Assembly: GCF_028752835.1 (NCBI RefSeq)
Contig: NZ_CP087952.1
Coordinates: 2,213,041 to 2,277,040 of the forward strand
Direction of reading: 5' to 3'
From: Desulfosarcina sp. BuS5
GTDB taxonomy: Bacteria; Desulfobacterota; Desulfobacteria; Desulfobacterales; BuS5
DNA length: 64,000 nt
In this document: one piece after another, positions 1 to 8,474 of the stretch
Numbering within the stretch: position 1 is the stretch's first letter
Layout: every line of letters starts with the position of its first letter
Notes under the pieces: model-generated
The model's input: only the letters and a program-made list of their open reading frames with translations
The model's database searches: none
What the model was told of the DNA's origin: nothing
Program-made: the position numbers and the translations under genes

Positions 1-1590
1 CTGTACCGTAAGCCAGTTTATACGTGTTAAAATAGCTGCCCCCAATAAAAGATTCATTGCAACAGTAACAGTCTTTCTGTTTTCAGGCTTTTCAAGAAAC
101 GACCCTTTAGCCCATTCATTAAAAGCTCCTATGGCCGGGCCGCACCATATCTGAAAATCTATTTTACGCGATTGATCACCCCGTATCGACCAGGCCGAAC
201 TCCGGCCCAGGTAAGAACGAAAAACAAGGGCCATTTTATGTTTAGGATCGTTTTCCGCCCGGGCAATCTGTTTTGGGTCATAATTAGCAAAAAAACCTTT
301 TGTCTGCTCCCATTCCTCATCAAGACTACATCTGAAAAAATCTCTTTCCAGGATCTTTTGCTGCATTTCAGGCAGATCGTCCAGTCCGCCATACCTGTTA
401 TACAGATTGTATAGTTTAGCGCTCTTTAAAGGAAACATGGTGCCCCGTTTCAGCACCTGAACCTTGACGCCCAGTTCAAACATGTCCGCTGCCGGAGACA
501 TGGTTACGTCAGCCTGCCTGGCATCTGCCAGCATTGCCTTCACAGCATCAGATGTGCCTGCTTCAATGCAGGCCTGGTTAATCGAGCCGGTCAACACATA
601 AGCGGCTCCCATGGCAAAGGCGGCGGCGGTCGACTCCGGGGTGGCTATACCGCCGCCCAGGCCGACGAAAACCGGTCTGGCTAATTTATACTTTGCGGCA
701 ACCCTGTCCCTGAGAGAAAGCATGGTAGGCAGCGTTGTAAAAGCAGGCCTGTTATCGGTATGCCCTCCGGAATCGGCTTCCGCTGTAAGAGCGTCCGCCA
801 TAGACACGGCACTTGACAGCTCAGCCTCTTCAGCCGTTATCATTCCCTTGTCAAGGAGTTGTTTAATGAATTTATCGGGCGGTGGAGAGAAAAATTTCTC
901 CGCGACCTCAACCCTGGAAACCTTGGCGACAATTCTGTTAGGGCATACTATCTCACCCATTGAGTCACGATGGATACCCTTTACCCTGAAATAAACAAGG
1001 GGCAAAGACAAATCCATAAATGCCGAAGCGCTTATGAGGTTTATACCTCTTTTTAAATAGAGTTTTATAGTAGCATCTTCAAGCTCGAAATTATTGGGGC
1101 TGTGTATTAAATTAAAACCAAAAGTAAAATCATTTAATCTGTTTTTAAGTCTGAATATGGCCTCATCAATCTTATCCAGCCCCAGCCCGGCAGCGCCGTA
1201 AAAACCCATCATACCTGAACGGCCGGCTTTTTCAACCATTTCAACGGATGTAATTCCATTGGCCATGGCCCCGGCGACATAAGCGTAACGTAAATTGAAT
1301 ATTTTTTTAAAATAAGGATCGCCCAAAGCGTCAGGATGCAATGGAGGGACATAAGCCGCCAGGGGATATGTTCCGGGATTGTCGGATTTTTCACCCGGGC
1401 ATACGCCCTGACTATTTTGCAAAGTGATTGTGCCTCCGCGCCCCAATAGAAGGCGTCCTTTTTTTCTGATAAGCACAACAGGCCGGATAACATCGAAAAT
1501 CGCCTTACGCAGGGCACTCTCCTCAAACAGGGGTTCCTCCTCACCCTGACTCCACCATCCTGCAAAAGTTCTGTTTTCAAATCTATTCAT
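1..1590 (-). CDS. pfaD: PfaD-family enoyl reductase, 3' end beyond the window
   Basis: The frame is open from an ATG at 1590 to the window edge (530 codons, no stop). It reads as a PfaD-type FMN-dependent TIM-barrel protein of the 2-nitropropane dioxygenase superfamily. PfaD proteins supply the enoyl-reductase activity of polyunsaturated fatty acid or related polyketide synthases. Visible marks are a GMMGFYGAAGLG segment near residues 126-137, a glycine-rich VGLGGGIATPES segment near 310-325, and a family-typical C-terminal stretch with FNEWAKGSF and EKPENRKT. The usual family length is about 530-560 residues, so only a few are missing. A TTGACA-type promoter lies upstream. Partner pfaA-C genes would lie outside the window; whether they exist is unknown. 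Confidence 0.85.
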   Translation of the reverse strand, partial: MNRFENRTFAGWWSQGEEEPLFEESALRKAIFDVIRPVVLIRKKGRLLLGRGGTITLQNSQGVCPGEKSDNPGTYPLAAYVPPLHPDALGDPYFKKIFNLRYAYVAGAMANGITSVEMVEKAGRSGMMGFYGAAGLGLDKIDEAIFRLKNRLNDFTFGFNLIHSPNNFELEDATIKLYLKRGINLISASAFMDLSLPLVYFRVKGIHRDSMGEIVCPNRIVAKVSRVEVAEKFFSPPPDKFIKQLLDKGMITAEEAELSSAVSMADALTAEADSGGHTDNRPAFTTLPTMLSLRDRVAAKYKLARPVFVGLGGGIATPESTAAAFAMGAAYVLTGSINQACIEAGTSDAVKAMLADARQADVTMSPAADMFELGVKVQVLKRGTMFPLKSAKLYNLYNRYGGLDDLPEMQQKILERDFFRCSLDEEWEQTKGFFANYDPKQIARAENDPKHKMALVFRSYLGRSSAWSIRGDQSRKIDFQIWCGPAIGAFNEWAKGSFLEKPENRKTVTVAMNLLLGAAILTRINWLTVQ

Positions 1591-1628
1591 ACTTCACTTT
1601 ATCACTGTAAAATTTCAATATACGCGGC

Positions 1629-1657
1629 TTTTTATAAGAGAAGAGACTATGTGTCAA
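1629..1657 (-). promoter_or_regulatory. Putative sigma-70 promoter for pfaD
   Basis: On the minus strand TTGACA (1652-1657) is followed after 17 nt by TAAAAA, or after 15 nt by TATAAA. It lies in the 86-bp gap between xerD and pfaD, so pfaD may be transcribed separately from the genes upstream. Inferred from sequence only. Confidence 0.45.
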
Positions 1658-1676
1658 GACAAGCAAATCGGGCAGC

Positions 1677-2573
1677 TCAGCCTCTGGGGTGATACTTTTT
1701 ATGCATTTTTACCAGATGCTCCCGGGCAACATGGGTATATATCTGTGTGGTTGAAATATCAACATGCCCAAGCATAACCTGGACGGTCCGAAGATCAGCG
1801 CCGCCTTCCAGCAGATGGCTTGCAAAAGAATGTCTTACGCTATGAGGTGTCACTTTTTTCACAATTCCCGCTTCAAGGGCATACTTTCGCAACAGCTTCC
1901 AGAAGCCCTGCCTTGTCATGGGGTTACCGGCCCTTGCAACGAAAAGATATCTGCTTAGATTTGTTTTTAAAAGTTTGGTACGCGCAGTCTTGATATAAAA
2001 CTCTATCTTATCTCTTGCATATTGCCCGATGGGGACAACCCTCTCTTTCGATCCCTTCCCTAAAACCCTCACAAAACATGCTTCCGTATTAATATCAACA
2101 GACCTAATATTAACAAGCTCCGAGACCCTGAGACCGGCCGCATAAAGGAGCTCCAGCATGGCCGCATTCCTGGCACCTGTCGCCCTGCTTGTATCCGGCA
2201 TCTCCAGGATACGTTGAATATCTTCCACAGACAGAACATCAGGAAGCTTGAATCCTGTTTTGGGCAGATCTATTATCTTTGTAGGATTAGCACTGATAAG
2301 CTTTTCCTGAGATAGAAACCTGTAAAATCCCCTTAAGGTAACAAGATGTCTGGCACGGGACCTTGCCCCTAATTTTTCCTTTCGTAAATCAATCAGATAT
2401 TTTAATATAACTGTAGTATCAGCTTCAGCAATATTTTCAATCAAGTTGTCCTGTAAAAAAACTGAATATCTGGCCAGATCCGACCCATAAGATTCGATCG
2501 TTCTGTCGGACAGGCCTTTCTCTATCATCAGATAATTCAAATATTGGTCAACAAAAACATCAGAATCTTTCAC
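1677..2573 (-). CDS. xerD: Tyrosine recombinase XerD
   Basis: A 298-residue tyrosine recombinase of XerC/XerD type, which resolves chromosome dimers at dif during division. The N-terminal SAM-like core-binding domain spans about residues 5-90 and the catalytic domain about 110-290. Catalytic residues are visible: R149 (GLRVSEL), K173 (GKGSKER), H244 and R247 (HSVR), H270 (LGH) and nucleophile Y279. The length is standard. The start is GTG with AGGA 7 nt upstream, inside the end of the peptidase gene; only 9 nt separate the two, which suggests cotranscription. An integron integrase is unlikely because the extra patch typical of IntI is not evident. Confidence 0.9.
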   Translation of the reverse strand: MKDSDVFVDQYLNYLMIEKGLSDRTIESYGSDLARYSVFLQDNLIENIAEADTTVILKYLIDLRKEKLGARSRARHLVTLRGFYRFLSQEKLISANPTKIIDLPKTGFKLPDVLSVEDIQRILEMPDTSRATGARNAAMLELLYAAGLRVSELVNIRSVDINTEACFVRVLGKGSKERVVPIGQYARDKIEFYIKTARTKLLKTNLSRYLFVARAGNPMTRQGFWKLLRKYALEAGIVKKVTPHSVRHSFASHLLEGGADLRTVQVMLGHVDISTTQIYTHVAREHLVKMHKKYHPRG

Positions 2574-2582
2574 ATCACTGTC

Positions 2583-3692
2583 CTATATAAAAACCACAGG
2601 TTCATGCATATTCAACACTTCAGCGCCATCCTCCCGCACCACCACCATATTCTCAATCCTTACACCGCCCCAGCCGGGTATATATATTCCTGGCTCAACC
2701 GTAAAGACCATCTGCGGTTCAAGTATGTTATTGGAAAGCGAACTTACCCTTGGAGGTTCATGCACGGCAAGTCCGACACCATGCCCTATGCCGTGACCAA
2801 ACCGTCCCTTAAAACCCATATCCTCAATATGCCCGCGCGCCACTGCATCCACATCTTTAGCATTCATCCCGGGTTTTATGGATGCAATCGCTTTCTGCTG
2901 TGCTTCCAAAACGGTGCTGTATACTTTTATAAATGTTTCATCAGGTTTTCCGATCAGAATCGTCCTGGAAATATCCGAGCAATAGCCATCCAGCTTTGCA
3001 CCCCAGTCGAACAGAATCGGTTCCCCTTCAGAACATCTCCTGTTTCCGGGTATGGCATGGGGCATGGCGCTGTTGGTACCGGACGCACAAATAACGGGGA
3101 AAGCCAAAGCATCGGCGCCATTTTCACGCAATCCTTTTTCAATTAACCAGGCAGCCTCATTTTCCGTAATACCCGGCATTATCATTTCGGAAACCTTGAT
3201 AAAAACCGCCTCTGAAATCGAAAGCGCTTTTTTCATTGCCCTGATTTCATCTTCATCTTTAATCAGGCGAAGGTTTTCAACCAAATTTTCAACAGCAACC
3301 AGCTCCACCCTCAGATTATCCTTATTCAGAGCATCCGAAATTCTGATGTGCTGCATACAGGACAAACGGATACTTTCAAATCCGAGTCTCTTAATATTAA
3401 GCCTGCGCAAAATAGAAGGAAGCTCATTTGCAAAATCTTTTTTATAACATACGATTTCAAAAAGAGCGGCTTCTTCAGCAGCCTGAATTTCAAAGCGTGA
3501 ATCGGTGACAAGTAGAAGGTCTTTTTCAGTAATTAAAAGTGCGCCGGCTGATTCATCAAACTGGGTGTCCTCTCCGGTATAACCGCTGAGATAACGTCTG
3601 TTTTCCTCCACGAGAACAAGCAGGCCGTCAATTCCCTTTTGAAAAATTGCTTTTCTAAGCTCGTTAATTCTGTTTTCGATTTTTTCTTTCAA
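2583..3692 (-). CDS. pepP: M24-family Xaa-Pro aminopeptidase
   Basis: A creatinase/prolidase-fold metallopeptidase that removes N-terminal residues preceding proline. An N-terminal domain (about residues 10-130) precedes the pita-bread catalytic domain. Dinuclear metal ligands are D229 (LFDWG), D240 (SDIS), H304 (GHGIGH), E333 (VEPG) and E347 (RIEN). The chosen start is TTG at 3692, because GAGGAG lies 4-5 nt upstream; a GTG at 3704 would overlap that ribosome site. The gene is probably in one operon with xerD downstream and the cysteine protein upstream. It could also be called prolidase or PepQ; the exact substrate is not shown by sequence. Confidence 0.85.
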   Translation of the reverse strand: MKEKIENRINELRKAIFQKGIDGLLVLVEENRRYLSGYTGEDTQFDESAGALLITEKDLLLVTDSRFEIQAAEEAALFEIVCYKKDFANELPSILRRLNIKRLGFESIRLSCMQHIRISDALNKDNLRVELVAVENLVENLRLIKDEDEIRAMKKALSISEAVFIKVSEMIMPGITENEAAWLIEKGLRENGADALAFPVICASGTNSAMPHAIPGNRRCSEGEPILFDWGAKLDGYCSDISRTILIGKPDETFIKVYSTVLEAQQKAIASIKPGMNAKDVDAVARGHIEDMGFKGRFGHGIGHGVGLAVHEPPRVSSLSNNILEPQMVFTVEPGIYIPGWGGVRIENMVVVREDGAEVLNMHEPVVFI

Positions 3693-3721
3693 GATACTCC
3701 TCACTGGATAAAAATTTTAAT

Positions 3722-4246
3722 TCAGAAGCTGGTTATCCTGATAAATTCATCCTCCATCCGACTCCTGCCGGTTTTTATTGCCTGCACAGCCTGACTAAAT
3801 TTTTCCTGAACACCGGAAGAGCTCCTGCGTAAGATTCTATTTTGGGGTGGACAAAGATAGAGTGTGCAAATCCAGGGCCGCTTTATTCGGGGGAGCGTAC
3901 ATCCCCTTTTACCCAGGTAACGGCAAGAATCTGCAGGTTGCTGAATAAGCTGGGCCGGGGGAATTTTTTCACCTGCAAGGCAAAAAAAAAGGAGATCCTT
4001 AAAATCAGCCCAAACCGTAGCCCTTGAACAGCATGGCTCGGGGCACCAGAGGCATGTCATAAAACATAATTCATCAAGAAGATGAAACAAAGATTTTAAA
4101 TGGCCTTTAACCTGTTCCGCCTGATTAAAGGCCATTGTCAAACGGTCTTTGTAAATATTTACCAGGTAATTAATTGAATCGCCGGCTTCCTCCCATAAAG
4201 CTATAGACCCCCAAGGCGGCAGCAAGGTGTGACTATTGACGGTCAT
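3722..4246 (-). CDS. YkgJ-like cysteine-cluster protein
   Basis: A 174-residue protein of unknown function. Its cysteines follow the YkgJ/UPF0153 Fe-S or zinc cluster pattern: a CxxCxxxCC group near residues 69-77, then C..GxC near 107-115 and RPxxC, with further cysteines in CTLYLC near 126-131. The family is predicted to bind a metal cluster. An AGGA site lies about 8 nt before the ATG. It sits between the FmdB gene (54 bp upstream) and the aminopeptidase in a same-strand run, near an Fe-S carrier (Mrp), which fits a metal role, but no activity can be assigned. Confidence 0.6.
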   Translation of the reverse strand: MTVNSHTLLPPWGSIALWEEAGDSINYLVNIYKDRLTMAFNQAEQVKGHLKSLFHLLDELCFMTCLWCPEPCCSRATVWADFKDLLFFCLAGEKIPPAQLIQQPADSCRYLGKRGCTLPRIKRPWICTLYLCPPQNRILRRSSSGVQEKFSQAVQAIKTGRSRMEDEFIRITSF

Positions 4247-4299
4247 GCATTATTCCTGATTTCCCTTTTTCCCCAACCTGGGGAAACTTATCATATGGA

Positions 4300-4509
4300 T
4301 CATCCTCCACCCTGTGGCGCGCAGGCAGGCGCTTTAAAACCGCCTGAACCTGACGGAATACCGCACGGCCTGAAATTCCCGGCTGAAATCAGTTTGGTCA
4401 CATCCTGATTCTTACATGCAGGACATACCGGCGCAGGATCATTTTCAGATAAAACCAACTCCTCAAATTCCCTGTTGCACTTATTACACATAAACTCATA
4501 AATAGGCAT
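4300..4509 (-). CDS. FmdB-family zinc ribbon protein
   Basis: A 69-residue protein starting MPIYEF, the hallmark of the FmdB/CxxC_CxxC_SSSS regulatory-protein family. Two CxxC pairs (CNKC and CPAC) should bind one zinc ion; the tail is rich in glycine and serine. The ATG at 4509 has GGAGGG 5-6 nt upstream. A start 21 nt further upstream is rejected because it would include that ribosome site. It begins 13 nt after the Mrp gene, so the two are very likely cotranscribed. The family was named from a formamidase regulator, but the function of most members is unknown. Confidence 0.85.
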   Translation of the reverse strand: MPIYEFMCNKCNREFEELVLSENDPAPVCPACKNQDVTKLISAGNFRPCGIPSGSGGFKAPACAPQGGG

Positions 4510-4522
4510 AATACCCTCCATT

Positions 4523-5365
4523 CTATACAAGTTTTGACAAATTGTCTGCTACTTGTTCAAATGCTTTGGTTACTTCCGAATCTTTAAATTGGTCTTGAAA
4601 AGAGCTGCCCGAGTCACCGCACAGCACTACATTCCGGTCAAAAGGAATCTTTCCAAGAAACCTGACACCAGCCTCAGCCGCTGTCTTCTCACCGCCCCCT
4701 GATCCGAATAAGTCCATCTTTTCCCCGCAGTGGGGACATGTAAAACCGCTCATGTTTTCTATGAGCCCAAAAACCTCCATCTTCAATGTTTTACAGAAAT
4801 TTAGCGATTTTCGCACATCTGCCAGTGAGACCTCCTGGGGGGTAGTTACAATGAGCGCCTTTGCATCAGAAATTACCTGCGCCACAGTTAAAGGCTCATC
4901 ACCGGTTCCCGGAGGAGCATCTATAATTAAAAAATCAAGCTCGCCCCACTCAACGTCGCCGATAAACTGATTTATAGCAGAATGCTTTATGGGACCTCTC
5001 CATATTATTGCATCATCCTTGTTAGGAATAAGCGATTCCACTGAAATAGCTCTAAGATTATCAGAATATCTCAAAGGGTTCAGTTTTTGATTTTTGCTCA
5101 AATCCGGTGTACCCTTTAATGCAAGCATCCTGGGAACATCAGGACCGTGAAGATCCACATCCATAAGGCCAACTTTATAACCCTTTTTTGAAAGAGCTAT
5201 AGCAGTATTGACGGATACGCTGGTTTTACCGACACCACCTTTGCCGCTCATTACGATCAGCTTATTCTTTATTTTTGCCAGTGAACTCTTTACAGCAGCA
5301 TCAGGATCCGGTTTTTGTTGTGGTTTGTTCGGCATAGAGCCTATATTAACATTCTTTGATTCCAT
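4523..5365 (-). CDS. mrp: Mrp/NBP35-type Fe-S carrier P-loop ATPase
   Basis: A 280-residue deviant-Walker ATPase of the Mrp/NBP35/ApbC family, which carries and delivers Fe-S clusters in the cytoplasm. The P-loop SGKGGVGKTS lies at residues 40-49, a DVDLHGPD switch near 70-77 and DAPPGTGD near 150. The cluster-binding CPHC motif follows in SGFTCPHCGEK. The ATG at 5365 has GGAGG 8 nt upstream; a TTG 15 nt further out overlaps that site and is rejected. It is the first gene of the run through xerD. A divergent spacer with a 16-bp palindrome separates it from the DUF1847 gene. Confidence 0.9.
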   Translation of the reverse strand: MESKNVNIGSMPNKPQQKPDPDAAVKSSLAKIKNKLIVMSGKGGVGKTSVSVNTAIALSKKGYKVGLMDVDLHGPDVPRMLALKGTPDLSKNQKLNPLRYSDNLRAISVESLIPNKDDAIIWRGPIKHSAINQFIGDVEWGELDFLIIDAPPGTGDEPLTVAQVISDAKALIVTTPQEVSLADVRKSLNFCKTLKMEVFGLIENMSGFTCPHCGEKMDLFGSGGGEKTAAEAGVRFLGKIPFDRNVVLCGDSGSSFQDQFKDSEVTKAFEQVADNLSKLV

Positions 5366-5444
5366 AACATCTGCCTCCAAATTTATATTTAACAGTTTGA
5401 TTATTTAAAAAGCCTTGATAGTTTTCCTTATATCATATATCTTT

Positions 5445-5460
5445 TGAAATTAATTTCAAG
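5445..5460. promoter_or_regulatory. 16-bp perfect palindrome in a divergent spacer
   Basis: TTGAAATTAATTTCAA is a perfect palindrome located between the divergent mrp and DUF1847 genes. Its position and symmetry suit an operator for a dimeric regulator, but AT-rich palindromes can arise by chance and no regulator is identified. Confidence 0.35.
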
Positions 5461-5558
5461 GTCATAAATAATAACAGCTGGAGCTCACTGGTGATAAGAG
5501 ATCAAAGGTATGACTGTTTGAAATTTTTAGTGAGCCCAAAGGAATAAGTGATGGTATT

Positions 5559-6242
5559 ATGGAAAAACTGAATGCTCAATGCGCCAAATGCCCCTATCCT
5601 GTCCAGGATCGACTTTGCAGAACAAAAGACGGGAAATCGCCCCCTTTTTGCCCGACCAAAAATAAAAGCGATCTTATTGAAAAATGTCTTGCGGAATATC
5701 AAAAACCGGATGTTCTCGAATTCGCAAAGCAGTCATCCATCCAGGAGGGCGAAGGCTATGGTCAAAAAGAACTTGGGTATGCTCATGTAAAACCTATCAC
5801 CCCCCGTATTCTTGAAGTGATTCAATTTGCCCGCAGGATGAATTATACCCGGCTGGGATTGGTGTTCTGTGTGGCTCTTAGGAAGGAAGCCAAGATTGTT
5901 GAAAAACTTTTTTCATCCAAAGGGTTTGATATGGTTTCGGTTATCTGCAAAGTGGGGCAGGTGCCAAAAGAATTAATCGGGATCAAGGATGAAGAAAAAA
6001 TAGCCATAGGATCATTCGAAACTATGTGTAATCCGATTTTGCAGGCCCTGCTTTTAAACAGCGAAAAAACAGAGTTTAACGTTCTGCTTGGTCTGTGTGT
6101 GGGGCATGATTCTCTTTTTTTCAAATATGCTGAGGCACCATGTACCGTGCTGGCGGTCAAAGATCGGGTCCTTTGCCATAACCCCCTGGGCGCGATATAT
6201 AATATTGATAGTTATTACAGATATCTGAAACAACCTGATTAA
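5559..6242 (+). CDS. DUF1847 metal-binding protein
   Basis: A 227-residue protein matching the DUF1847 family found in anaerobic bacteria and archaea. The N-terminus is cysteine-rich: CAKC at about residues 8-11, then a cysteine at about 20 and another near 31 in PPFCPT. Further cysteines occur in the C-terminal half, where a segment with LCVGHDSLFF is conserved. Family function is unknown and metal binding is only predicted. The ATG lacks an ideally spaced ribosome site (AGGA is about 17 nt upstream). It is monocistronic and divergent from mrp. Confidence 0.7.
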   Translation: MEKLNAQCAKCPYPVQDRLCRTKDGKSPPFCPTKNKSDLIEKCLAEYQKPDVLEFAKQSSIQEGEGYGQKELGYAHVKPITPRILEVIQFARRMNYTRLGLVFCVALRKEAKIVEKLFSSKGFDMVSVICKVGQVPKELIGIKDEEKIAIGSFETMCNPILQALLLNSEKTEFNVLLGLCVGHDSLFFKYAEAPCTVLAVKDRVLCHNPLGAIYNIDSYYRYLKQPD

Positions 6243-6342
6243 TATGAGGAATAATCGGAAGACCCTGCTTGAATATAAGGATTTATCAGCCGGACAAGAG
6301 GCTATTTTTCTCGTTTGTCGATCTCAGGCTCACCTACGGTAT

Positions 6343-6804
6343 TCAAAACATTTCATATTTCACAACCCTTCCGTCCAGACCGGCGTTGTGTAATGGTTTT
6401 TTCCAGGCGGACTTAAGGCCGATTTTCTTTATCATGTCCCGGTTTCCAAAAAAGAGATAAACATGGGATCCCTTACATCGCTTCTTTAAAAAATCACCCA
6501 AATTTTTATAAAAAACTTCTAACCCCGTATCCTCTTTCAGGCGAATCCCATATGGCGGATTACAAACGATCAGACTGTTTTCAATGCCTGATAGCTCATG
6601 CATATTTTTTTTCAATATGCTTATCCCGCCACCATCAGGGAGACAACGGCAATTGGCAGTGGCTGCTTTTACTGCAAGGCCAGCCTTATCACTGTCTGTG
6701 ATCAAACCTTTCGGCAGGCACCGTATTTTTTCATCAGATTGTGCCTTAATTTTTCGGTGCTCTCCCGCTACTACATTGATTATAAACCGAGCATGTTTAA
6801 TGTT
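6343..6804 (-). pseudogene. C-terminal remnant of an RlmL-like rRNA methyltransferase
   Basis: The frame from 6804 to 6343 encodes about 150 residues of a class I SAM-dependent RNA (guanine-N2) methyltransferase of the RlmL/YcbY or THUMP type. It has a GLITDSDKAGL segment (SAM-binding acidic loop), the catalytic NPPYG motif and a C-terminal FFGNRD segment. Full proteins have about 380 or more residues. Here the THUMP and first SAM-binding motifs are missing and a stop lies at 6805, only 37 bp from a 127-bp mobile repeat. It is interpreted as a gene truncated by element-associated deletion. Confidence 0.7.
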
Positions 6805-6841
6805 TTAATTGAAAGTTAACATAGCTTTTTGTTACATACTG

Positions 6842-6968
6842 CAGCAATTCCCGGTCATAAATAGCTTAACTTATTGGAATCATTGAACTTTCAATTTTAG
6901 AGTTTGCGAAAACTCTTGTCTGATAACATAATAATATCAGAGAGTTAAGACTCGTCCGGGAATTGCTG
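6842..6968. mobile_element. MITE family A, copy 1 (127 bp)
   Basis: A non-coding element with 13-bp terminal inverted repeats (CAGCAATTCCCGG at one end, its complement at the other). The 9-bp direct repeat TACATACTG flanks it on both sides (6833-6841 and 6969-6977), which shows it inserted by transposition. Two further copies lie at 22580 and 32617. It contains no ORF and must be moved in trans. Confidence 0.92.
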
Positions 6969-7066
6969 TACATACTGTTTATTTTTAATTCTGATTTGAT
7001 GCTTATTTTTAAAACAAACAAGGACTCATTTTTGCTTCTTGCTACCCAGTTTGGGAGGAAAAGATT

Positions 7067-7156
7067 ATGAGAAAATCATCAGATTGGAATCAACCTTGCC
7101 CGAACAAAAATTGTAAGTGCTATGGGCAAGTAAATCAAAGAAATATTAGTTCTATC
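7067..7156 (+). pseudogene. N-terminal fragment of an IS1-type transposase
   Basis: The ATG at 7067 has GGAGG about 9 nt upstream. About 30 codons follow, including CPNKNCKCYGQ, a zinc-finger start typical of IS1-related transposases. The frame then runs directly into the left end of the IS4-type element at 7157. The rest of the gene is not present on the far side, except possibly a short transposase tail shared with repeat C. Confidence 0.6.
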
Positions 7157-8474
7157 CAGTAATGTCCGGTTAGGTTTTTGCGTGTAGCTGGCAATGTTTT
7201 TGTTCTTTGAAAAAAAATGACTCTGTAGAGCTACCGGAATCACGAAGCTCATTTTGAATTTGTATCCTTAACTGCCTAACCCTTTTGATACTAACAGGTT
7301 CGCCATGATTTTTATGGCAATAAATTGCAAGAAGCAGGTAAGTAATGAGTCCTCTAAGGATTTGGACCATTAGCCCGTATTCACTCCTTGCAATGAGGTG
7401 GTACACTCGAAGATGGCGTTTCCACCATGCAAAAAAAATTTCGATGTTCCATCTGAGTTTATAAATCTGAGCGATTTGCTCTGCGGTCAAGTCCCTACAA
7501 TCCGTTGCTACCCAGTAATCAACACCATTTACACGATAACCTACAAGGCGGACAGATTTTTCAGTTTGATTATTGTTTTCCACAGTACCTAACAGAACAT
7601 CGGCATCATAAAAAACAATACTGTCAGGGTTAACCTCATGTTCTTTGATAAGCGTTTTGGTTGTACCGGCCTTTATCCGAATTACAAAGCTTTTGCCTTC
7701 AGCCTGCAGCAAATCAAAAAGGGCATGTTTTTGGTAACCTCGATCACCTACACCAGTTTGCCCGGGAGATAGCAATTGATTGACAAACGGTCTTTCAGCT
7801 CCTTTGCCGGCGGTAAGAAAAATTTTAGCTGGAATGCCCTGATTTAAATTAAAGCCAAGATGTACCTTAGCTTTGTTTGCCCCTTTTCGATAGTCAGCCC
7901 AGGTCATTGAGAGTACGGCATCAATGAATGAACCATCAAATGCAACAAGATTGCCGAGGTCAGCATGCTGATCAGGCAGTACATTAGAAGCTTCAATACT
8001 AAGTTTTTCAAATACATATTTTAATTGCTCGAGCCCTCTATTATTAATGGCTTCAGAAAAACTGCTTCTGCTGATTCCATTTTCAGGAGCAATGTTTTCA
8101 CGAGCGAAATCATCCTCTTTGAGCATTTGGATGAGATGGCGAGCTGATACATGTTCTTCAAGATGAAAAAAAATTAGTGCATTGAGTTGATCTTCGAAAG
8201 TCATTTTTAATGGCCTATCTCCTTTGGAAGTCAGAGGTGGAGCCTCAGAAGCAGTTTTTATAAACGGATGAGATAATTTAAAAAATGATGGTGAATAAAA
8301 TTTTTTCCGAGACGGTTTGAAACTGTACGGCATCTTGTAACTCCTTGTAATAATTGATAATATTACAAATTGTCACAAAAATTTTTCTTTGCTCGTCAAG
8401 TAAAAAATTCAGGTTTGGTCATTTTTTTTCACCATTTTTAACAGGTTATGCAAAAAGCTAACCGGACACTACTG
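7157..8474 (-). mobile_element. IS4-type insertion sequence, copy a (1.32 kb)
   Basis: A complete element bounded by inverted repeats of about 24 bp: CAGTAATGTCCGGTTAGG at the left, and the complement of CAGTAGTGTCCGGTTAG at the right. It carries one transposase gene on the minus strand. A related element with almost the same ends is at 17176-18482. No target duplication is visible, so one flank was probably deleted or rearranged after insertion. Confidence 0.88.
7170..8333 (-). CDS. IS4-family DDE transposase (387 aa)
   Basis: A cut-and-paste transposase. Catalytic aspartates lie in VAFDGSF and GVGDRGYQ. The glutamate lies in a Y-x2-R-x3-E-x6-K signature (YKLRWNIEIFFAWWK), diagnostic of the IS4 family. 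An N-terminal DUF4372-like segment contains MTFEDQLNALIFFHL. The gene fills the element and is undisrupted, so it may be active. It is clearly homologous to the 384-residue transposase at 17315 but diverged from it, so the two are separate isoforms and not recent duplicates. Confidence 0.9.
   Translation of the reverse strand: MPYSFKPSRKKFYSPSFFKLSHPFIKTASEAPPLTSKGDRPLKMTFEDQLNALIFFHLEEHVSARHLIQMLKEDDFARENIAPENGISRSSFSEAINNRGLEQLKYVFEKLSIEASNVLPDQHADLGNLVAFDGSFIDAVLSMTWADYRKGANKAKVHLGFNLNQGIPAKIFLTAGKGAERPFVNQLLSPGQTGVGDRGYQKHALFDLLQAEGKSFVIRIKAGTTKTLIKEHEVNPDSIVFYDADVLLGTVENNNQTEKSVRLVGYRVNGVDYWVATDCRDLTAEQIAQIYKLRWNIEIFFAWWKRHLRVYHLIARSEYGLMVQILRGLITYLLLAIYCHKNHGEPVSIKRVRQLRIQIQNELRDSGSSTESFFFKEQKHCQLHAKT

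Noticed and set aside
2544-3146. A 200-codon plus-strand open frame over the aminopeptidase gene
   Set aside because: Antisense to conserved catalytic motifs; no family resemblance.
7157-8474. Target duplication of the IS4-type elements at 7157 and 17176
   Set aside because: Bases next to both ends were compared and no convincing direct repeat of 8-12 bp was found.
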